From assembly GCA_031549455.1 (NCBI GenBank), contig JAVBPT010000003.1:1-64000 (forward strand): a stretch of 64,000 bases of DNA. Direction: 5' to 3'. This document shows positions 58,576-64,000 of the stretch, piece after piece (within the stretch, counting starts at the first letter, position 1; the number at the start of each line of letters is the position of its first letter). This DNA comes from JAVBPT01 sp031549455. GTDB lineage: Bacteria > Bacillota > Clostridia > Lachnospirales > JAKSVV01. The notes under the pieces were generated by a model that did not search any database, was not told where the DNA came from, and worked only from the letters and a program-made list of their open reading frames with translations. The translations under genes and the position numbers were made by a program.

Positions 58576-59491
58576 GTTTGTATTTCTGCTGATTCCGATT
58601 TTTATTTTAGCATATTTTATCTACACTAATGAGATGGTGAATCGAATCGGTGAGGAATACCGATTTAAAATACAACAATACGATCCCCTTGATATTTTTA
58701 GAGGGAAATATTTGAATTTAACCATTGAGCGAGATACAATTGTTATACCGGAATTACAAAGAGCCTATTTATCTTATCAAAACCATCTGGAAAGCTATAT
58801 AAATGGAACTATCATGGGATTTATTAATGGAGATGGGACTCTCGCGGAAGCAGAAAGGGAAAACCGTATTAAATTGGTGGAGGAGATTATAGAGAGTGCA
58901 CTAGAAAGAATGACGACGGATGAAAGAAAGGATGATGATTATATTCAAAAACTAGGGGAATATATGCCGGAAAACGCAGCAGAAACCTTATTTTACGAAA
59001 TAATCCGATCGGACTTAGTCGTTGTTTATAGAAATGGTTACACCTTATCTGAGCTATTAAAGATGAGACAAGAGAATGAGGCGAGGGAGGAAGCAATTGA
59101 AAAGAGAATTGCCTATTATAATGGTGAATTCTACGTTTATCTGGATAAGGATGACGAGGGATATGCCAAAGTGGAAAAAGTAAGCAAGACGAAAGAAGCT
59201 GGCAGCCAGAATTATATTAAGGCGAATATTTCAACATATGGTTACTCTAGAAATGATGTGGTTTTGACCACGATTCACTTTCCATCCTCAAAACTTTTTG
59301 TTGATGAGCGTTATGCCTATCAGTATGAAACGATTGTGAGAGATGCTGTGAGGGGTGGGTTGGATGTGTATATCCTAACCAAAATCAGGAACGGGAAGAT
59401 GGTAATTGAGGATTTATATGTCGATGGATTAAGACTTCGAGACTACTTTAAAACAGTAAACGATAACCGTACTATTGTGCCTGAACAATAA
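58562..59491 (+). CDS. GDYXXLXY-domain membrane-anchored protein
   Basis: Protein of 309 residues: one N-terminal membrane helix (FVFLLIPIFILAYFIY) and an extracytoplasmic domain with FKIQQYDPLDIFRGKYLNL, the GDYXXLXY-family signature in its RGKYLNL variant. The C-terminal part matches family form (EDLYVDGLRLRDYF). Function unknown; partner of the upstream DUF2157 protein, with a 14-nt overlap. ATG 58562 follows AAAGGAG; the frame upstream to 58505 is inside the DUF2157 gene. Confidence 0.8.
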   Translation: MKKFEFVFLLIPIFILAYFIYTNEMVNRIGEEYRFKIQQYDPLDIFRGKYLNLTIERDTIVIPELQRAYLSYQNHLESYINGTIMGFINGDGTLAEAERENRIKLVEEIIESALERMTTDERKDDDYIQKLGEYMPENAAETLFYEIIRSDLVVVYRNGYTLSELLKMRQENEAREEAIEKRIAYYNGEFYVYLDKDDEGYAKVEKVSKTKEAGSQNYIKANISTYGYSRNDVVLTTIHFPSSKLFVDERYAYQYETIVRDAVRGGLDVYILTKIRNGKMVIEDLYVDGLRLRDYFKTVNDNRTIVPEQ

Positions 59492-59515
59492 GAAATAAAG
59501 CAATTTGAGGTAAAA

Positions 59516-60631
59516 ATGAAAGCAATCTATGCATTTTCCGGGGATCCCATTACTTATGGACATATTGACATTATAGAGAGGGCATCGAAGATATTCGATG
59601 AGCTTATTGTGGCGATTGGAGTGAATCCGGATAAAAAATATACATTTAGTCTAGAGGACAGACTGGACATGGCAAAAGAGAGTTTATTCAAGCTGGTGAA
59701 TGTGAAAGTGATTTCTTTTACAGGTCTATTGGTGGATTTTGCATATGAGAACAATATCAGCATTATCATTAGAGGAATTCGAAACAGTACAGATCTGGAT
59801 TATGAGTATCAAATGCATACGGCCAACATGACTCAAAGGGACATTGAGACCATACCTATTTTTGCAAGACCGGAGTTGTCTCATATCAGCTCAAGCATTG
59901 TAAAATCGATTGTGAAGGAGCAGGGACGAGTAGAAGCATACGTTCCGCTATATGTAAAGGAAAGATTGGAAAAAACACTCCTTGATCAAAAGATTCTGTG
60001 TGTGACAGGAGCCCCCGCTACCGGAAAATCCTTTTTATGCAATCGGCTAGTTGAGATTGGGAGAAAAAATGGGGAAGAGGTGCACAACATTGATCTAGAC
60101 ACCATTGCACATGATATTTTAGAGGTTTTAAAAGAAGAAGCTTACATTATGATTCGAAACAATCTGGCGAATCATTTCGGAGAAGATATATTAGACGAAA
60201 ATGGGATGGTTAAGCGAAAGGTGCTAGGTGAGAAAGTATTCGGCGAAGAGGAGGAGCTTTCCTACTTAAATACGGTTATGCACCCAGCAATCTATGAGCG
60301 TATGCGGAAGGTAATGTATGGATTAAAAGGGTTGATTTTAATCAATGCCGCACTTCTTGCGGAGAGTGATTTTCTAACGATTAGTAACAATCATGTTGTT
60401 TTGGTGACAGCGAGTCTAGAGAAACAACGAAAACGAATGCAACAGAGAGGACTTACGGATAAGCAAGTGGAAAATCGTATAAAAAGTCAATATGATTTCT
60501 CACGTAAAAAAGAATTGATAGAGACGGCGATAGAAGATAAGCAATATGGACGATTGTGGGTTTTGGATACAACGGACGAGGATCCGCTTCAGATAGAACA
60601 GCTATTTAATGAAATAAATATAAATTTGTGA
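59516..60631 (+). CDS. coaD-coaE: Fused phosphopantetheine adenylyltransferase / dephospho-CoA kinase
   Basis: A 371-residue protein joining the last two steps of coenzyme A synthesis. Residues 1-157 are CoaD: DPITYGH (10-16) with nucleotidyl-transfer His16, NPDKKYTF, IIRGIRN (84-90) and HISSSIVKSI (123-132). Residues 158-371 are CoaE: P-loop GAPATGKS (165-172), DLDTIAHDIL, VMHPAIYERMRK and LVTASLEKQRKRMQQRGL with the lid. There is no linker to speak of. The usual GSFDP of bacterial CoaD reads FSGDP here, so a Phe is lost. In most bacteria these are two genes; the fused order PPAT-DPCK is that of eukaryotic CoA synthase. Preceded by the GDYXXLXY gene, followed by a nucleotidyltransferase. Confidence 0.9.
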   Translation: MKAIYAFSGDPITYGHIDIIERASKIFDELIVAIGVNPDKKYTFSLEDRLDMAKESLFKLVNVKVISFTGLLVDFAYENNISIIIRGIRNSTDLDYEYQMHTANMTQRDIETIPIFARPELSHISSSIVKSIVKEQGRVEAYVPLYVKERLEKTLLDQKILCVTGAPATGKSFLCNRLVEIGRKNGEEVHNIDLDTIAHDILEVLKEEAYIMIRNNLANHFGEDILDENGMVKRKVLGEKVFGEEEELSYLNTVMHPAIYERMRKVMYGLKGLILINAALLAESDFLTISNNHVVLVTASLEKQRKRMQQRGLTDKQVENRIKSQYDFSRKKELIETAIEDKQYGRLWVLDTTDEDPLQIEQLFNEININL

Positions 60632-60639
60632 GGTAGAAC

Positions 60640-60933
60640 ATGGACGAAATTATTGAAAAGATCACAGAAGTTGCTTCTAAGTATGATGATATAGAAGTAA
60701 TTAAACTATTCGGTTCCTATGCAAGGGGAGATAGCGATGAAAAAAGTGATGTTGATTTGGCGGTATTTTCAAACAAAGAGGTCTTCGATAGGGGAATTGA
60801 CTTCGTGTTTGACATAGAAAGTCATGCGAATAATCTAAAAAAATATGACATCATCTTCGTTGATAAGAGCATTGATGATGAGATGAGGCAAGACATTGAA
60901 AAAGAGGGAATCATCATCTACAAAAAGTTTTAA
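60640..60933 (+). CDS. Minimal nucleotidyltransferase (MNT) domain protein
   Basis: Protein of 97 residues of the pol-beta superfamily. LFGSYARGDSDEKSDVDLAV carries the GS motif and the two catalytic Asp, and a third acidic residue lies near DIIFVD. MNT proteins are often antitoxins to HEPN RNases and can transfer AMP to them. No HEPN gene adjoins; the next gene encodes DUF2164. SD TGAGGT; 8 nt after the coaDE stop. Confidence 0.85.
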   Translation: MDEIIEKITEVASKYDDIEVIKLFGSYARGDSDEKSDVDLAVFSNKEVFDRGIDFVFDIESHANNLKKYDIIFVDKSIDDEMRQDIEKEGIIIYKKF

Positions 60934-60948
60934 AGTTTGGAGGAATCA

Positions 60949-61197
60949 ATGAAAAAAGAAGATAAAATTGAGCTTTCAAAAGAGGATAAGACAAAGGCCT
61001 CGGAATGGTTAAGAAAGTATATGCATGAAAACTTTGATATAGAGATGGGGGACTTGCAATCCGGGCTTTTTGTTGACTATCTATCGGAGAATGTGGCAAA
61101 ATATTATTATAATAAAGGCGTGACGGATGGGATAGCCTTTTTGTCAGAAAAGGTGGAAGATATGTATGCCCTGATGAAAGAAGAGTCCGGTAGATAA
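60949..61197 (+). CDS. DUF2164 family protein
   Basis: Protein of 82 residues, helical. ASEWLRKYMHENFDIEMGDL and DYLSENVAKYYYNKGVTDG are DUF2164 marks. Function unknown. ATG 60949 follows GGAGG; the TTG at 60937 is in the SD. 15 nt after the MNT gene and 11 nt before the MFS transporter gene. Confidence 0.8.
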   Translation: MKKEDKIELSKEDKTKASEWLRKYMHENFDIEMGDLQSGLFVDYLSENVAKYYYNKGVTDGIAFLSEKVEDMYALMKEESGR

Positions 61198-61208
61198 AGG
61201 GATGTTTT

Positions 61209-62393
61209 ATGGAGAAAAAGTATGAAAGAAATATAAGACTTTACTACTGTTATACGCTTGTGTATCAATTGATGTTTATTGCACCAATTTTGACCCTGTT
61301 TTATTTGGAACTGGGTCTTAATTTTACACAGATTATGCTTTTAACCTCGGTTTCTTCTGGGGTTGTTTTTGCACTTGAGGTCCCTTCTGGGGTCCTAGCG
61401 GATATCGTGGGGAGAAAATTTTCGTTGATTTTGGCGAGTATATTTTTTTCGCTTGCTATCCTTTTGTTGTTTTTTGCCACAACATTTTGGACACTCATTT
61501 TGTCTGAAATTATATTTGCATTTGGGATTGCCTCTGAAAGCGGGGCGGGAAGCGCGCTGTTATATGACACTTTAAAAAAACTAAAAAGAACAGAAGAATA
61601 TAAAAAAATATGTGGTCTTGCGCATTCATTTGGATTCTATGCCAATAGTATAACGGTGGTGATCGGTTCTTTTTTATACAAATACAATATGAGGTTACCG
61701 TTTATTTTAACAGCACTTGTTCTCGCATTTGGGATTGCGTTTGCTTGTTTTATGACAGAAACAAGGCAGTACAAGGAAAAAGGATTCCATATCACAAAGT
61801 ACTATAAACAGACCTACTTGAGCTTCCTGTATACGGTTAAGCACAAAAAGCTGCTCGCTATTGCACTTTCGGTCTCATTATGTTTTGTTTTCTATAAACC
61901 TGTTATGCAATTTTACCAACCTTATATGAAGGATGTTCGCATACCAGTCGAGTATTTTGGTTTCATTTTTTTTCTATTTAATCTGACAGCGGGCTTTTTT
62001 TCACAGCATAGTGAGCAAGTGATGAGAAGGATAAAAAGCAAGACTTTGATTAGCATGAGTATTTTGATGTGCATCTCCTTTTTTATTCTTTCTTCTGTTT
62101 ATAATTATTGGGGAATTCTAGCAATTTTTCTTCATCAGATTGTCAGGGGAATGAGACGGACAGTTGAAGAACATTATGTAAATAAGTATGCGCCGTCAAA
62201 GGTAAGGGCTTCCGTCCTTTCCACGGTTAGTTTTATTTCCTCTATCGCAGTGATGTCCACGGCACCATTTTTGGGCATGATTAAGGATCATCATACCATT
62301 TATGAAACATTTAGAATTTTTGCCTGGATTCTGTTTGGTATGATCATACTCAATGAGCTGTATCTGAAAAATGTATTTAGAAAAGTGACTTGA
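61209..62393 (+). CDS. MFS family transporter
   Basis: Permease of 394 residues with 12 predicted helices. The loop 2-3 motif is GVLADIVGRKFSLILASI, a good MFS motif A. A middle cytoplasmic loop (ETRQYKEKGFHITKYYKQTY) separates the halves. Substrate unknown; drug/metabolite efflux-like. The SD is AAAGGGATG. Next gene is metG, 52 nt later. Confidence 0.88.
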   Translation: MEKKYERNIRLYYCYTLVYQLMFIAPILTLFYLELGLNFTQIMLLTSVSSGVVFALEVPSGVLADIVGRKFSLILASIFFSLAILLLFFATTFWTLILSEIIFAFGIASESGAGSALLYDTLKKLKRTEEYKKICGLAHSFGFYANSITVVIGSFLYKYNMRLPFILTALVLAFGIAFACFMTETRQYKEKGFHITKYYKQTYLSFLYTVKHKKLLAIALSVSLCFVFYKPVMQFYQPYMKDVRIPVEYFGFIFFLFNLTAGFFSQHSEQVMRRIKSKTLISMSILMCISFFILSSVYNYWGILAIFLHQIVRGMRRTVEEHYVNKYAPSKVRASVLSTVSFISSIAVMSTAPFLGMIKDHHTIYETFRIFAWILFGMIILNELYLKNVFRKVT

Positions 62394-62445
62394 TATTTGA
62401 GATAAATATGATAAAATTTATAAAAGAAAACAGAAAGAGGAAGTT

Positions 62446-64000
62446 ATGAATAAAGAGAAGTACTACATTACAACTGCGATTGCCTATACATCTACCAAGC
62501 CTCATATTGGAAATACATATGAAATCATTTTGACGGATGCGATTGCACGCTATAAAAGATTATTGGGCTATGATGTTTTTTTCATGACGGGTACAGATGA
62601 GCATGGAGAAAAGATAGAACAAAAAGCTAAGGAAGCAGGCATGGAACCAAGAGTCTATGTGGATAAGATAGCAGGTGAGGTAAAGACAATCTGGGATCTG
62701 ATGAACACCAGCTATGATAAATTTATCAGAACCACGGACGAGTATCATGAGAAAGCGGTTCAAAAGATATTTAAAAAGCTCTATGACCAGGGGGATATCT
62801 ATCTGGGAGAATATGAAGGAATGTACTGTACGCCTTGCGAATCCTTCTGGACAGATAGTCAACTTGTGGATGGGAAATGTCCCGATTGTGGAAGAGAAGT
62901 CAAAAAGTCAAAAGAAGAGGCTTATTTTTTCAAGTTAAGCAAATATCAAGATCGTTTGGTAAAGCATATTGAGGATAATAAGGAGTTTATTCAACCTGAG
63001 TCTAGGAAAAATGAAATGATTAACAACTTCTTAAAACCGGGTCTCCTTGACTTATGCGTTTCCAGAACTTCATTTAAATGGGGTGTTCCAGTTGATTTTA
63101 ACCCAGGACATGTGGTCTATGTTTGGATCGATGCGCTTAGTAATTATATTACAGGTCTAGGATATGGCTCAGAAGATGATAGTCTATTTCGAAAATATTG
63201 GCCTGCGGATGTACATTTGATTGGAAAAGATATTCTGCGATTTCACACATTGTATTGGCCAATTATGCTGATGGCGCTTGATATACCTGTTCCAAAGCAG
63301 ATCTTTGGTCATCCCTGGCTTCTATCTGGAATCGATAAGATGAGTAAGTCAAAAGGAAATGTACTGTATGCAGATCAACTCGTAGAAAAATATGGCGTGG
63401 ATGCCATACGATATTTTGTTTTAAGAGAAATGCCTTTTGCACAGGACGGAAGCATTACAGATGAGCTTATCGTTGGAAGAATCAACGGAGATCTGGCTAA
63501 CGTACTTGGAAATCTGGTAAATCGGACAGTTACAATGGTGAATAAGTATAATGATGGCGTGGTAGAGAATAAAAATGTTGCGGAGGAGATCGATGCCGAC
63601 TTTAAAAAAGTGGTAGAAGAGAGTGTTCGGAACGTAACAGAAAAGATGGATAAATTAAGGGTACAAGACGCATTGGAAGAAATCTGGAATATGCTAAGAA
63701 GGAGCAACAAGTATATCGACGAAACCACACCGTGGATTTTATGCAAAGAGGAAACAAAAAGAGATCGCTTGAATACAGTTTTATATAATCTAATCGAGTC
63801 TATTCGTTTCGGGGCAATCTTATTAAAGGCATTTATGCCAGAGACTTGTGATCAGATATTGGAGCAGATTGGATGCTCTAAAGAAGAGGCCACGATTGAA
63901 AGCATCAGAAAGTTTGGCTTTATAAAGAATGAAACCAGAGTCACCAAAACACCCGAACCACTTTTTGCCCGAATTGATGTAAATGAGAAAAAGGAAGGGG
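62446..64000 (+). CDS. metG: Methionyl-tRNA synthetase, 5' part (runs off the window)
   Basis: Partial gene: 518 codons open to the window end. Class I synthetase that charges tRNA-Met. Its HIGH-like motif is PHIGNTYE, usual in clostridial MetG. The zinc knuckle is CTPC...CPDC (~127-148) and the catalytic lysine loop is KMSKSKGN (about 300). The anticodon domain follows, and beyond the window a C-terminal tRNA-binding domain is expected (full length ~640). SD AGAGGAAG. No T-box or SAM leader in the 50-nt gap before it. Confidence 0.95.
   Translation, partial: MNKEKYYITTAIAYTSTKPHIGNTYEIILTDAIARYKRLLGYDVFFMTGTDEHGEKIEQKAKEAGMEPRVYVDKIAGEVKTIWDLMNTSYDKFIRTTDEYHEKAVQKIFKKLYDQGDIYLGEYEGMYCTPCESFWTDSQLVDGKCPDCGREVKKSKEEAYFFKLSKYQDRLVKHIEDNKEFIQPESRKNEMINNFLKPGLLDLCVSRTSFKWGVPVDFNPGHVVYVWIDALSNYITGLGYGSEDDSLFRKYWPADVHLIGKDILRFHTLYWPIMLMALDIPVPKQIFGHPWLLSGIDKMSKSKGNVLYADQLVEKYGVDAIRYFVLREMPFAQDGSITDELIVGRINGDLANVLGNLVNRTVTMVNKYNDGVVENKNVAEEIDADFKKVVEESVRNVTEKMDKLRVQDALEEIWNMLRRSNKYIDETTPWILCKEETKRDRLNTVLYNLIESIRFGAILLKAFMPETCDQILEQIGCSKEEATIESIRKFGFIKNETRVTKTPEPLFARIDVNEKKEG

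Noticed and set aside
60640..61197. HEPN-MNT toxin-antitoxin module
   Set aside because: The second protein lacks the HEPN RX4-6H motif; it fits DUF2164.
62394..62445. T-box leader before metG
   Set aside because: The gap is only about 50 nt, too short for a T-box.
62446..62520. Defective HIGH motif in MetG (reads HIGN)
   Set aside because: HIGNTYE is the usual form in clostridial methionyl-tRNA synthetases.
1..64000. CRISPR arrays, insertion sequences, prophage or attachment sites
   Set aside because: No regularly spaced repeats, transposase, integrase or structural phage genes were seen; the only tandem repeats are the 42-bp units in the LysM gene.

Overview
The window reads as a chromosomal stretch of an AT-rich, Gram-positive, endospore-forming and flagellated bacterium of the class Clostridia. 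Evidence: a full-length spoIVA with a sigma-E-like promoter, a LysM protein behind a near-perfect sigma-K-like promoter, SLH-type surface proteins, FlhA/FlhF/FlhG and FliW/CsrA, an infC-rpmI-rplT operon behind an L20-type leader, a rimP-nusA-ylxR-ylxQ-infB-rbfA-nrnA operon, and a MetG of the clostridial HIGN type. Genus cannot be fixed from the sequence. There is no phage, insertion sequence or CRISPR array; gene content is mostly core with a few accessory genes.

Layout. 1-4.9 kb: an SLH surface protein and two tandem DegV genes, one broken by a single-base deletion. 4.9-7.6 kb: a guanylate-kinase-like ATPase, tRNA-Thr(CGU), comF, two tandem fliW copies and csrA. 7.6-10.2 kb: a CadC/CadA-type metal-efflux operon with two matching 24-bp operators. 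10.2-12.9 kb: iscR-iscS-iscU-ung on the minus strand. 13-16.7 kb: a DUF5610 protein, a DUF2680 secreted protein, a two-component system and a tiny zinc-ribbon gene. 17-21.6 kb: a large FN3 secreted protein paired with an SLH protein. 21.6-25.9 kb (minus): degenerate LytM/M23 protein, RluB-type pseudouridine synthase, SPFH-NfeD pair, and a 7TM-PAS-GGDEF cyclase. 26-30.4 kb: spoIVA, a GNAT acetyltransferase, a stop-interrupted S51 peptidase, and a chemoreceptor. 30.6-38.3 kb: rpsF-ssb-rpsR, acpP, polA, lytic transglycosylase, oligopeptide-binding lipoprotein, DUF1801 protein and a frameshifted PHP gene. 38.3-45.4 kb: the rimP-to-nrnA translation/RNA operon running into a MazG-like gene and a PatB-type lyase. 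45.4-51.3 kb: an unrecognised protein, flhA-flhF-flhG (flhG interrupted by TGA) and a cation-diffusion facilitator. 51.3-57.2 kb: ogg, a LysM/repeat protein, recG, YcxB-like protein, infC-rpmI-rplT. 57.3-64 kb: DUF2157/GDYXXLXY membrane pair, a fused coaD-coaE gene, a minimal nucleotidyltransferase with DUF2164, an MFS transporter and the 5' part of metG.

Themes. Three converging gene pairs share palindromic terminators that contain or lie next to both stop codons. At least five genes carry a coding lesion: three are single-base changes in A/T homopolymers (degV, PHP, the rimP start), two are in-frame stops (S51 peptidase, flhG). The homopolymer cases may be sequencing errors. The most unusual gene is the phosphopantetheine adenylyltransferase/dephospho-CoA kinase fusion, which has the domain order of eukaryotic CoA synthase.
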